Shown: piece after piece, positions 46,037-56,449 of the stretch
Position numbering within the stretch: position 1 is the stretch's first letter
Layout: every line of letters starts with the position of its first letter
Origin: Beta vulgaris subsp. vulgaris
Lineage: Eukaryota > Streptophyta > Magnoliopsida > Caryophyllales > Amaranthaceae
DNA: 64,000 nt
Assembly (NCBI RefSeq): GCF_026745355.1
Contig: NC_079208.1
Span: forward strand, 17,879,260 to 17,943,259
Direction: 5' to 3'
Program-made: the position numbers and the translations under genes
Notes under the pieces: generated by a model
The model's database searches: none
Told to the model about the DNA's origin: nothing
Seen by the model: only the letters and a program-made list of their open reading frames with translations

Positions 46037-46800
46037 AATCAGTTTTTCTCTCAAAAACAAACAACCTTACACGCTTAGAATGAGAGTAATTTAAGATCTA
46101 TGTGGTATTCGGGTTTATGCTTAGATTTGAGAGTTCAATAGATGAAGTGATTTTGCTTAGAGTATTATGAAAATATGCGTGCAAAAGCTTAAGGTTTGTG
46201 CGCTAGCAAAACTCCTTAAATAAGCCTTTGGTAAGTAAATGCTTACATGATATTATGAGAGTATATTTTCCCTTGAAAATATGGAAATTATTCCAAGGAA
46301 AATATACTCAGTATAATATCATATAACACACTTACCATAATTAAGAAATCTTGCTCACACAACAAACCATGCATCCGTATAATTTGAAAATCAATTTTGT
46401 GCGGAAAGAAAACTTTCCTAAAGTACGAATGCATGAAGTAAAACCTTGATGACTGGTTCAGATCTGTTCCCAGACTGTTTTCAATCAACCAAGTTTTACT
46501 TGTAGTTGTGTATGACAAATAATCGAGGTTTCTTGTCATCCACAACTAGCTCATCTCTCTAGTTTCAAACCTTTATAGTGCATCCAAACCTTTATACCAC
46601 TTACATTGCATCTAAGACCTAAATGCTACAACTTGATCTTGGTCTTCATGCAATTCTTCAAGACTTGGCTTCACTAGCTTCGTCTTTCTATCCATTGAAC
46701 TCGTAATTTGGCACCTACACATGTAAACAGAAACATGTATGCAATATAATAGTTCAATGTGGTTTGTCATCATTCAAAACTCAAAATAGGGAGCTTAACA
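46037..46800 (-). repeat. SIRE-A 5' LTR, outer part
   Basis: On the minus strand it starts TGTTAAGCTCCCTATTTTGAG at 46800, similar in style to the SIRE-C LTR start. It runs to the SIRE-C target site. An inverted pair around GAGTATATTTTCCCTTG and CCAAGGAAAATATACTC (46258-46310) can fold into a hairpin. With the inner part the LTR is about 1.15 kb. Confidence 0.8.
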
Positions 46801-47446
46801 ATAGGCAGAACGACATTGTGCCTCACGCGCTAGTTGCGCCTGGCGTAGCTGATGTGTCAAGTCATGACGCGGCATGCCCAGTAAAAAGCGTACACATGAC
46901 ACGCGTTTTGAAAAAGATAAGAAAGAACTTTGCGTCTCACGTAGAGAATCATGTTTGACGTAGGACTCTGAATGAGTTAAAAAATCCACGTATCAGGTGC
47001 AGATTAGTGCACCTGGCACAAGTGGTCAGATTTGCGCCTGACGCACATACGTGCGCCTGGGCGCAAGACCCTGCGCCAAGTGCCTTTGCCAGCTTTATTT
47101 AAAACGCGTTTAAAAGATTTCTTTTAGCCTTTAGTTACGGATATCTGATTTTAACTATATAAAAAATATCTTTTGAAAATATTTATTTATTAAAATAAAT
47201 CAATTAATTATTAATTAATTGGGTTTTTCAAAGAATTGGGCTTAAATATAATTAATTATCATAAATAATTAATTGGGCTTTAGAATATCATTTTGAAGCA
47301 CAATGTTGGAGTGGTTCTTTAGATTGTTCTTTAGTTGGATCTCGCCAACTAATACCACGGTATGTTTCATCATTGGATCCCTGAATTGGGAGACACGATT
47401 ATGTGTCTACAACATGGATAACAAGTTAAATGAGCATGTGCAGATT
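46801..47446. other. CG-rich segment with recurring GCGCCTG motifs, then AT-rich sequence
   Basis: 46810-47100 is rich in CpG and contains variants of TGCGCCTGGCGT, GCGCCTGACGCAC and GTGCGCCTGGGCGCA, unlike its AT-rich surroundings. It begins at the outer edge of the SIRE-A LTR. No protein frame or known repeat class was recognised. 47100-47446 is plain AT-rich sequence. Confidence 0.5.
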
Positions 47447-47456
47447 GATAACAAGT

Positions 47457-47654
47457 CATAATTTTTCTTTTGAGACCTCTTTCGGGATCCTCATGGTAAA
47501 AGAATTTCCCCTGACACAGCGCCACTCACACAAAGGCTCAACAAGCACCCACCCCACCAGCATTGAAATTTTTTCTTCCACCAAGACTTGAACCTTGGTC
47601 TCTCATCGTATGGGAGATAGGAGGCCATACCATTGGACCCAAGGATCCTTGGTG
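47457..47654 (-). mobile_element. tRNA-derived SINE
   Basis: On the minus strand the head reads GGATCCTTGGGTCCAATGGTATGG, with a box A-like stretch. About 55 bp on there is GGTTCAAGTC, a good RNA polymerase III box B. The 3' end becomes A-rich (CTCAAAAGAAAAATTATG). GATAACAAGT flanks both sides (47447-47456 and 47655-47664), extending to 14 bp with one mismatch, as in target-primed retroposition. The length of about 200 bp fits plant SINEs. Confidence 0.8.
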
Positions 47655-47929
47655 GATAACAAGTAATATGGCCCAAATAAACATATATACATCTCTAGTT
47701 GATACATGTTCATTGGTATGGGTCTCTGTATACATAATCTAATCCTTGATGTTAATCATGAGTGTGATTCTCTTCCTACAGACGAGTGTATGTACTAATT
47801 TGGGCATCTACTATTATATTACACCACGAGTTAAACATCTAATTATAATATAACATCAGCAGTACTATTTGCTTTTTTGAAGATATGCTTGATTTTCCTA
47901 TCATTAAAATATTAAAGGAGACATTATGT

Positions 47930-48870
47930 GTCTTCTATATATGTCTTTTTTTCTATTTGCAATGGCATTTCCTGTAATCCTTGCACTGCTTTGATAACCA
48001 TAATATTGTCTCTTTCAATGATGATATTTTGTATCCCCTCTTGAAGAGTAAAAAAAGATTCCATGTTGGAGAGCGGAAGCTTTTTGTAATATAAGGTTGA
48101 GATTTACCTATATTCCATTTGCATCCTCTGAGGATCTTCCATATCGAATGATAACATCAGCAAAAGATGAGGAGGAGCGGACCTAGCCATCAAAGTTGAG
48201 TATAAAGAAGAATGAGGAGGGAGGATTCCGCAGTACCATAATATGATGTTGGGTGGGAATTGTGGGGAATTGGGGGAATTTGCAAATAAGGAGAACTTTA
48301 CATGTGACAATGATCAATTGAACTTCTTAAGTGCCATTCGAAATGATTAAAATGGGCTTTATGGAAGATTCTGGAATATTAATTTTCTCATTATTGAAAA
48401 TAATATTATATTCTTCCAAAGACACCAAATTAGGAAAATAAATTGATGTATTGAGTCCTTCCATGACATAATTTGATGCCAAACTATAAAGCGGGGTTGC
48501 CAGATCGAATATTATTCTTAACAAAGGGGAGATTCGGTAGTTTTCTAGGGTCATTGCATAAATAAAATAAGTGGTCTATTGTTTCCTGATATTAGTTGCA
48601 AAGGCCTCAAGTATTGAAAGGGATGATTTTTCGTTTATATAAGGTATTGCGTACTACGATCCAATACTATAATTGCTTATTTGCCAAATGAAGATTTTTA
48701 TTCATTTTCATATGGATATCAAGCGACCAAATCCATCTGAATGACCATTTATCTTTATCTGGATTTAGGTTGTGCGGTTTTGAAGGTGTTGATTTGACAA
48801 GAAACTTTCCATTAGGTGAGTGGCTCCAAATTAGTTTGTCTTTAAGATTGGTTTTGCGGTAAAGGGATCT
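47930..48870 (-). pseudogene. LINE (L1-type) ORF2 C-terminal remnant with RNase H
   Basis: Minus-strand pieces in order: DKLIWSHSPNGKFLVKSTPS and DKWSFRWIWSLDIHMKMNKN (48860-48680), then the zinc-binding tail ETIDHLFILCND (near 48560). An RNase H-like segment with LNFDG follows (near 48195), and then LQEGIQNIIIERDNIMVIKA (near 48050-47990). This is the zf-RVT plus RNase H order found at the end of plant L1 ORF2. Several stops interrupt it. The RT core is absent, so the copy is 5'-truncated or cut by the gypsy LTR at 49089. No feature is seen in 47665-47929. Confidence 0.75.
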
Positions 48871-50679
48871 CTTGTGTTGCGGTGATTTAGTGTGTAGAGA
48901 GGTATTCTTTAAGCTTATTAAGAACGTTCTATGACTTATTTGGAAGAATTAAAGCTTCTAAGTTTAGATTTAGATCGACTTTGTCGGTTGGATCGGAAGA
49001 TATTGAAGCTCTAAGAGGTTACTGTGAGATAGCCAATTGTCTAACTAAACATAAGTATACTTTTGTTGCCTATTTTCCATTTTATGGTTGTAATCCCTCG
49101 TAAATTTATGAATTTTATAAATATATCTTAATATGTATTTATATAAAATTAAGTATATTTAGTATTTAAATGATTATTTCTTTAAAGGTTGACTATTTGA
49201 AGATCAAAGGAATTATTTTAATGATTTAGAGAAGTTAAACATTTTGTCTAGTCATGCTTTGAAAAATATTTGAAAAGTTTAAAACACTTTTTGGGTTGTG
49301 AAAAGGATTTTTAATTGGGTATGAGGAACCCAAACACTCAATTCTTCAATCATTAAACTATAGTTTGAAGCCAATCACCTTTTCCTAAGCCCACAAAGGG
49401 AACTTATAAAAAAACTCCAAAATCCCAAATATTTCCGACACAATTTTATTTTCTCTCTCCTCCTCTCAAGATTTTGAGCCTTCTATCTCTCGTCCTTTTC
49501 TCTCTCGATTTCTTTTTTCTCTTCCTTGCCGACCGCCATCGCTCCTTGCTGCCAACGACTGCCGGCAGCACCGCCGCGCCACTTGTTCCGCCACCGCCTA
49601 GTGTCGCGTGTCCCTTTCTCCTCTTCTTGTTTGGTTATCTTTCTTCCTCCTCAAGTTTTTATTTTAATACAAAGATTATATTTTTAGGGTTTGTTTTTAA
49701 TATGTTTATGTTTATGTTTAAAAGTTATGGTTTGATGATTTAATTATGAATCTAATATTATATACTTTGTGCATTAAAGCAATAAATATTGTGATTTACT
49801 TATCATATTTGAATTGGATTTTTAATGATCAAAGCATGAATTTGTAGGGTTTTATAGTTGGAAAATCAAAGTAGTATATTATAGTTTATGAAATTGAGTA
49901 TTCTTATGATTTTAAATATAAGTATGTTTAAAAATAGTTTTAATATGTTCAATGTTGCGGGAAATTTGAAAAGATTGTTGTTAATGGAGTATTTATGAGT
50001 TAAATATGAGTTTCTAAGAGATTTCAACTAGTGTAATAGTACTATACTAGGAGGTTTAAATATTTAATAATGGGAAAAGTTTTTAAACACTTTGAGAAAT
50101 GGTTTAAAGTATTTTTTCATTGTTGTAATTTTATAAGGGATTGATTGTGGATTTATATTGGTTGTTTTAGGCAGAGAATTCTCTTTAGGCAACTTTTAAG
50201 GTTGTGAAAGTGGCCTCTCATGTTGTCTACACAAGATACGTACATACCTATGTACTGATTGGATAGTAGCATCACTATTAGAATAAATGCTATTTGCTGC
50301 GGTTAAAAAGTGCCCTATTGCTGCGGTTTTGGGCGCGCATCAATTAAGGGCGCAGCAATAGGTATTAATTATATTGCTGCGGTTTTAACCGCAACAATAT
50401 CTACAAATATTGCTGCGGTTTTTAAGCCAAACCGCAGCAATATTATTATGTATTAGTTATTTAACAGAGAGTATTGCTGCGGTTTTGGGTCAAAACCGCA
50501 GCAATATGTCAAACTATTGCTGCGGTTTTGGCCCAAAACCGCAGCAATAGGTCCTAGTCACCAATTTTTTTTATTTTTTTTTTGCATTTTGCAATCACAT
50601 TTGTAAGATTAAAATCAGGCAACAAATTAATCCACTATTCACAAAATTCGCATGTGAATTGAAAATAAAATAACATATA

Positions 50680-50938
50680 CTTCCTCCGTTTCTAAATAAG
50701 TGCAACACTCCTTATTTTCACGTTTGCCAATGCATTATTTTAATCATTAATATCTTCAATTATGAATAAGTAAAAATTATAAAAAGTTGATATTAAAAAA
50801 ATTCACATTCAGACGAATCTAACAAGATCCCACATGACTATGTTTTTCCTAAAATGTAAATCACCAAAGCTAATTAAAGTTTAAACTATGAATAGTAAAT
50901 ACTATGCAAATGTTGCACTTATTTAGAAACGGAGGAAG
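50680..50938. mobile_element. Stowaway-like MITE nested in the CACTA element
   Basis: Termini CTTCCTCCGTTTCTAAATAAGTGCAACA and the complement at the right are flanked by TA on both sides (50678-50679 and 50939-50940). Confidence 0.92.
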
Positions 50939-50980
50939 TAGATCTTATTAATATATAACGATAAATACGCAAATAAGTAC

Positions 50981-51347
50981 ATGCACCCAAGTGCACGTAG
51001 AGCATGGTGCACCCTCTTCTAAAATACGTCGTTTTATCATTTTTAGAGTCTATAATTTTAAAAAATTGTTGTTATTTGTTTCCTTAAAATTTGCAACTAA
51101 ATATTCCTTTTTCAAATTTGAATTTAAAAGGTACATGTTCTTTTACCTTAAGCGTATATGTTCATTTACTATATGTTCTTTTCATTATAACCTATGTTCT
51201 TTTATAAATCAGATTTACATGTTCTTTAATTTTAAGTCGTGTGTTCTTTTTTAAAGTAGAAAAGTAGTCGAAAAAAATTCGTGTTCTTTTATATAAATGG
51301 TATGTTCTTTTTGGGTGCACAATGAGCATGGTGCACCCTGGTGCATA
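50981..51347. repeat. Repeat with GCATGGTGCACCCT ends and TGTTCTTTT units
   Basis: AGAGCATGGTGCACCCT near 51000 and TGAGCATGGTGCACCCTGG near 51322 bracket a stretch with at least six TGTTCTTTT repeats. The outer edges ATGCACCCAAGTGCAC and GGTGCAT are partly inverted. It is probably another small transposon, class unresolved. Confidence 0.5.
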
Positions 51348-53236
51348 ATCCACGCTTTGTAAAAAGAACTAGTTACATAAATAATACAATAGATTAAAAA
51401 GTAAAATATAAAAAAACACTTACAACCAAAATAATGCATATAATAACAAACGATTGCCAAACTCAAACTCGAAAAAACTGAAAAATTGTACACAATAACA
51501 ATATCATAATTTTTCATAATTACAAACAATAACCAAGCCTAACTAAAAAAATCAAAACTAAGAAAAATAAGAACCAAACTTCAAACCACAATAACAGTGC
51601 AAATAAAATTAAAGGTTACAAAAAAAAAAAGAAAAAAATTTCAGATCTGGGGTTTTATATCGTCTCTCCCCTTAACCAAATTCGAACCACTTCGAACCAC
51701 AACCGTAACCACACTTCCAAGTTGCTTTAAAGGTCTACTGTAAGCATCCAAGTCCAACCATTTGACAACGAAGGGGAAAGATCCAAATAAGAAACGCCTC
51801 AAGGATGTGAGATCCAAGTTTTAAAAGAAAAAAGAGATAGAAAGAGAGAAAGAGGACGACAGAGGAAGCAAAAGCAACTGGCTCGGACCAAACTTCGAAC
51901 CACAACCAAACTTCGAATCAAAAAACGAAGAGAACTTAGAGGGAACGAAGACTCGCGACGACGACAAAAAATAAACAAATAAAATTGAAAAACGAAAAAA
52001 AAATCTGAAAAAAAACAAAATAAAAAAAAAAACGAAACTCGCGACGAAGACAAAAACAAAAATATCTTTCGGGAGTCTATCTTCGAGACTCGATCTTCAA
52101 GTCTTCGATCTTGGAGTCTTCAATCTTCAAGCCTCGATCTTCGACAAAACGAACAGCTGACGAAGACAAAGCAGACACGCGACGAAGAACTTCAACGACG
52201 ACCCGTTTTGTCGAGGAACCGCACAGCCGGCGGTGTGTTCGAGTAAGACTCGACGGTTTCAGAGAAAGTCGAAGGAGATCCGGAGGGGAACAAGGATATT
52301 GCGGTGGTGATGAGAGGCGTGAGATCCGAAGGGAAAGGTAGAGGGTGAGTTGTGAGTGAACGAAGGGGAAGGCAGAAGGAGAGGAGTGAACGAAGGGGAA
52401 GGCAGAAGGAGAGGAGTGAGAGGGAAGAGGAGTGAGAGGCGCCTAATGGTAGGAGAAAGGAAATGAAGAAAAAACCCTAAGTTCACACGCCTTTTATATT
52501 TTTTTATATATTTTTTAATGATTTTGCTGCGGTTTTTGTTAAAAACCGCAACAATATCATTAAATCTATTTTTTTAATATATTGCTGCGGTTTTTCAAAA
52601 AAACAGCAGCAATATGTTTGGTCAAATAGTCAACTTTTTTCAAAAAATTTCTGTTGACACCATATTGCTGCGGTATTAGGTCGAAACCGCAGCACTATCT
52701 TTATTTTATATTTTACCTTTTCTTTTTACGTGATATATTGCTGCGTATGGCTTAAACCGCAGCAATATCACCGCAGCAAATAGCAATTATTCTAAGGATG
52801 AGAATGATGTAATATCATGTATAGGCAACTATTTTGTCCATATGTGATTTTCATTAAAGTTGGATTTTCATGTTTCGTGTCGTTGTGTGAACATGTTGGT
52901 TGTAATTTGGTATTATGTTTGTATGGAATGATGCAAGCATATGAGATTGAAAACTTTATTTTATTAATTCATATGAGGGATTAATATATATGTTGGTTTG
53001 GATCATGATTGAATCATGTTGTTCACTTTTTATTATTTAATTACTTTATAAGGATCGAGAGCTTATTTGGTAAGTGTATTATTATACCTATGAAAGTTTG
53101 ATTGGTTGTTGATTTAATTCAACAAATAAAAGGAAGTTTGTGAATTAATGTTTGAATTAATCTTGGGTTGTTAAGGTGTTCATCACCTTATCTAAACATA
53201 AGATAAAAATGGAGGTTGTGATCGTTTTAATGATTA

Positions 53237-53509
53237 CTCCCTCCGCTTTTATTTATTTGCTACATTTTGGTTTACACAAGAATTTAGGAGATATCCTTTT
53301 TATTCTTTTTTAGTGTACTTTTTGACGCCTTAAGCATTAAATAGGGTGGGAAAAGGAAAAAAAGTAGTACTTTTTGGTGGAAGAAGAGGGGAAACAAATA
53401 TAATACTACTACTTTTTGGTGGGCCAAGTCTCCTTATAAGGAAATGTAGCAAATAAAAAAAAAGCAACCCTTTTTGAAAAATGTAGCAAATAAATAAAAG
53501 CAGCGGGAG
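53237..53509. mobile_element. Stowaway-like MITE with an empty site in the 3' LTR
   Basis: Termini CTCCCTCCGCTTTTATTTATTTGCTACATTT and the near-complement at the right lie between duplicated TA (53235-53236 and 53510-53511). The homologous position in the 3' LTR (63090-63105) reads straight through with one TA, which confirms both boundaries. Confidence 0.96.
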
Positions 53510-53885
53510 TATATTATTTGTCCTACTTGTGAGTCATAACAAGTGAATAATTTATTAATCATGTAAAGTGAAACGTGGATAGCAATAGCTTTAGACTTGT
53601 GCACATATGAAGTGTTGAACAAGTATGAGTTGGAGTACAAGGTGGTAGCCCATGACTTTTCTTGGGACCAGATTGATCACTATGTCCTATTTTTATTTTA
53701 AAGGTTCCTCGATATCGTACGTCAAGAGAATACGGTGTCTCTCCCGTATTTCGTCTTCTAAAGGGAAGACTGGTTTTGGTTTAGACAACTCGTTCCATCG
53801 ACTATTCCATCTAAATTAAATAATCTATTAGTTGTGAAGTTTAGTTCAGTAGAAGTAGTCTGCAATGTTATTATATTATTATTTA

Positions 53886-54237
53886 GGAAAAATTGACGAT
53901 AGATGTCTGAACTTTGGGCAACAATTTTAAAAGTTTTGAACTATTGATTAACCTATGTAGGTCCCACATTTAGGGGGTCTTAACTTTTAGCGGGACTCGA
54001 TGACTTAAAAATGACGATTTTTTTTAAAAATCTCACCTAGTTCCTACTTCCTTCCCTCAATTAAACCTTCTGGTGTGACTCAAGTTTTATAAGTTATGGC
54101 TTATTAAGCCAGTTTCAAATCACTAAGACCCGCTAAAAGTTAAGACCCCCTAAATTTTGGACCTACACAGGTTAATCAATAGTTCAGGCATTTTAAAAAT
54201 TACTACCCAATGTTGAGACCTCTATTGTCAATTTTTC
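53886..54237. mobile_element. Mutator-like foldback MITE, 5' LTR copy
   Basis: Arms of about 115 bp start GGAAAAATTGAC(G/A)ATAGA and are inverted relative to each other. They include GGGGGTCTTAACTTTTAGCGGG and its complement. TATTATTTA is duplicated exactly on both sides (53877-53885 and 54238-54246), the 9-bp size of Mutator-like elements. Confidence 0.85.
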
Positions 54238-54381
54238 TATTATTTATCCCTGTTTATTAGTTAAGACCCCCTAAATTTTGGACCTACACAGGTTAATTAA
54301 TAGTTCAGGCATTTTAAAAATTACTACCCAATGTTGAGACCTCTATTGTCAATTTTTCTATTATTTATCCCTGTTTATTAT
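54141..54381 (+). repeat. 121-bp tandem duplication covering the foldback right arm
   Basis: The block from GTTAAGACCCCCTAAATTTT to CCCTGTTTATTA occurs twice in a row with only one or two differences. The 3' LTR has it once, so the duplication occurred after insertion of the gypsy element. Confidence 0.92.
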
Positions 54382-54893
54382 TTATTACTATCATGTTATG
54401 ATTGTTTATTTATCGTCTATGTAGTACTCAGCTTTGCTGATTACATGCTTTGTGTGTGTGTGTTGATCATGGCTACGCGTTATTGATCCTGTGATGACCC
54501 TCTTGGTAAGCAGTCTCTAGGGATCAATAGTGCATTGTCCATTTACATGTTCAAAGATGATGCATCATGGGTTTGGGATTGGAGAGCTTGTGTTGATTAT
54601 TTATCATAATTTGACTTTACACTTTTCATAGTTGACTTTGACTATTGTCGTTGAATTTGAAATTGTCATTGAGTTTGACTTTTGAGTTTGGCTTTGACTT
54701 TTGTTGGTTTGACTTTTAGAGTTGACTTGTTGGGTTGACTAAGTTTTATTTCTAAAGTTTATTTATTATGTTTTCCGTTGCAAAAATATGAATAAGCCGA
54801 TATGTTATTACATGGGCGATATTGCTTTGATAATTCTCTAAGTTTTATATTGAAAAGGTATTTTGAAAAATAGAGAATTGTCGGAGTGTTACA

Positions 54894-54912
54894 AAGTTGT
54901 ATCTTAGAGCTT
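54894..54912 (+). promoter_or_regulatory. Gypsy primer-binding site (decayed)
   Basis: AGTTGTATCTTAGAGC directly after the LTR end aligns with the initiator-tRNA(Met) complement TTGGTATCAGAGC with substitutions and a small insertion. Confidence 0.7.
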
Positions 54913-55209
54913 TACGTTTTCTAGGCCTTTCATGCCAGCTTTAAATTTTTAGGCTCCTAATTACTTAAAATGAATTTCATAGAAAATGAGCTCCTACTTA
55001 TTCGTTGTGTTTAAATTACTTTTTGAAACATGTCTCGAGGTTTCAAGATTTCATAATTTTAAAAATAGGATCGAAATATTTTATTTTATTTGGATTCAAA
55101 TTATTTTTTTTAAGGTCTGATTTTTTATTTTATTTTATTATTATTTATTTATTTGGTTCGAATTTTGTCTGAAAATTTTATTTTTGTTATTATAATTTTT
55201 CGTCTATAT

Positions 55210-55218
<9 letters not shown>

Positions 55219-55274
<56 letters not shown>

Positions 55275-55275
55275 T
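55219..55275. repeat. (TA)n(CA)n microsatellite in the gypsy leader
   Basis: About 18 TA units followed by nine CA units. Confidence 0.95.
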
Positions 55276-55544
55276 ACATATATATTATTTATTAGTTATA
55301 TATTTTAATAACTCTAGTTTATTTTATTTACTTTATTAATTGTGTGAGAGACGGGCAGTATATGAAGGGCATTTAGGATAAAAATATTATATGTCTGCAT
55401 TAAGTAGCTAGTTCAGCATGATTATACTTTTCTTCTCTGCTAAGTATTTATGTTATTCATATGCTTTATATTGTTGATTATTCCTACTTATTGTTTATCG
55501 TTGGGATTATACGTACGCTAAGTGAGAGTATTATTTCTTTATAA

Positions 55545-55930
55545 ATGTCGGATGCTTCAGTAAATGAACCTAGAGATATGACTAATAGGGAAGCTACTAC
55601 AACCCTATTGTACTGAGTGATGATGAGGATGATGGTGGATATGAGTATGATAGTAATAGCTACACTACCCTAGAAGTGACCTTACATAGGATCCTAAGAG
55701 TAGGTATGCCAGACAATGACGATGAGGTTCTCCACGAGTTTGACCGTGCTAGGGGACAGTTCAGGATGGACATCTGCTACCGTGCCATTATGAGACTTGA
55801 GAGTGATTTTGAGTCAGAAGAAGACGAGCCTCAACCTAAGAAGATGTGTAGATCTATGAGATTTAGAAGATATGTCTACTATAATACTGAGGACGTTAAA
55901 GATTTTGTAGATAAGGTTTTCACTCTATAA
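55545..55930 (+). pseudogene. Small acidic ORF upstream of gypsy gag
   Basis: It starts MSDASVNEPRDMTNREATTT. After a frameshift near 55600 it continues with IVLSDDEDDGGYEYDSNSYT, then RILRVGMPDNDDEVLHEFDR and an Arg/Tyr-rich end (CRSMRFRRYVYYNTEDVKDF), stopping at 55930. It is about 125 residues with an acidic N-terminal half. It lies between the primer site and gag, where chromoviruses normally have only leader. I do not recognise a family. It could be an upstream exon joined to gag, because the next 520 bp end in a TTAATTTCAG acceptor-like site just before the gag start, or it could be a separate ORF. Confidence 0.5.
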
Positions 55931-56449
55931 AAGTACAAGGAATCAAGGGATAAGACTAATAATGTATCTCCTTATATTACTTACCTATGTATTTATGCTT
56001 TGCTAATAATGTTGAATAATTGGTCAAGCAATAATTTAAATTTATTTCATAGTACCTCTACTTCGTTTTAGGAAAATTATATAGTATTTTGGTTTGGAAG
56101 AAATTGTTACTAGCATCTTTTGAGGAATAAAAAGGCAAGTATTTAGTTATCTAAGTGAGCAATAATTTATTTTGGCACGCGAATGAAAATATTTTATTTA
56201 ATTGTTATGATTGAAATTTTTTATTTATTGGTCCTCACATGTGTTTATTCTTGATGTGAATATTCTTCATGAACGATTATGTGGTCGATGGATGGCTTAT
56301 TATGTGGTATTATTATTATAACTTCTTGAGAAATTGTTTGTTGATGCAATCGTATCATCAAATCAAATGTTGCCTTCCTAGATAATGGCATATAAGTTAT
56401 GTATCGAAACCTAAAGTAGAGTTATGTTAATTTCAGGTCGCGCAATAGA
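55931..56449 (+). other. AT-rich interval between upstream ORF and gag, possible intron
   Basis: Non-coding sequence ending TTAATTTCAG|GTCGCG just before the gag ATG. Its AT-richness and terminal acceptor-like sequence would fit an intron, but no convincing donor was chosen. Confidence 0.35.

Larger units (their letters stand above)
17900..46800 (-). mobile_element. SIRE-A: old Sirevirus-type Ty1/copia element, minus strand, twice interrupted
   Basis: In element order: 5' LTR (46800 down to 34548, split by SIRE-C), primer-binding site, gag (34492-33209), a copia-B insertion, the rest of gag/protease/integrase/RT/RNase H (24731-20532), and an extra ORF (19961-17952). The left limit is approximate because no 3' LTR was recognised. 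Removing the two insertions, each bounded by a perfect 5-bp duplication, restores a collinear element. The post-RNase H extra ORF together with the iMet-type primer site marks the Sirevirus lineage. Confidence 0.85.
50273..52795. mobile_element. Non-autonomous CACTA-type element in the gypsy 5' LTR
   Basis: It begins CACTATTAGAATAAATGCTATTTGCTGCGGT and ends with the inverse ACCGCAGCAAATAGCAATTATTCTAA. Subterminal arrays of ATTGCTGCGGTTTTGG and its complement (50300-50545 and 52525-52780) parallel the GGGCTGCGGTTTT arrays at 2.4 kb. It is absent from the 3' LTR (near 62633). No transposase was found. The interior contains a Stowaway-like MITE, another repeat, and a GC-richer region (51790-52450) that on the minus strand has an open frame with SGSPSTFSETVESYSNTPPA, perhaps a captured gene piece of unknown family. 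Confidence 0.8.
49089..54893 (+). repeat. Gypsy 5' LTR (about 5.8 kb including insertions)
   Basis: It runs from TG at 49089 to ...GAGTGTTACA at 54893. A TATA box TATAAAAA lies at 49405-49412. A pyrimidine-rich and then GC-rich stretch (49440-49620, with CGCCGCGCC and CCGCCACCGCC) is probably the start of the transcript. A CACTA-type element, a Stowaway-like MITE and a foldback account for more than half of the length; the LTR itself is roughly 2.7-3.0 kb. Confidence 0.93.

Noticed and set aside
46764..46989. Open frames on both strands in the CpG-rich segment
   Set aside because: Short, mutually overlapping and without known motifs; composition explains them.
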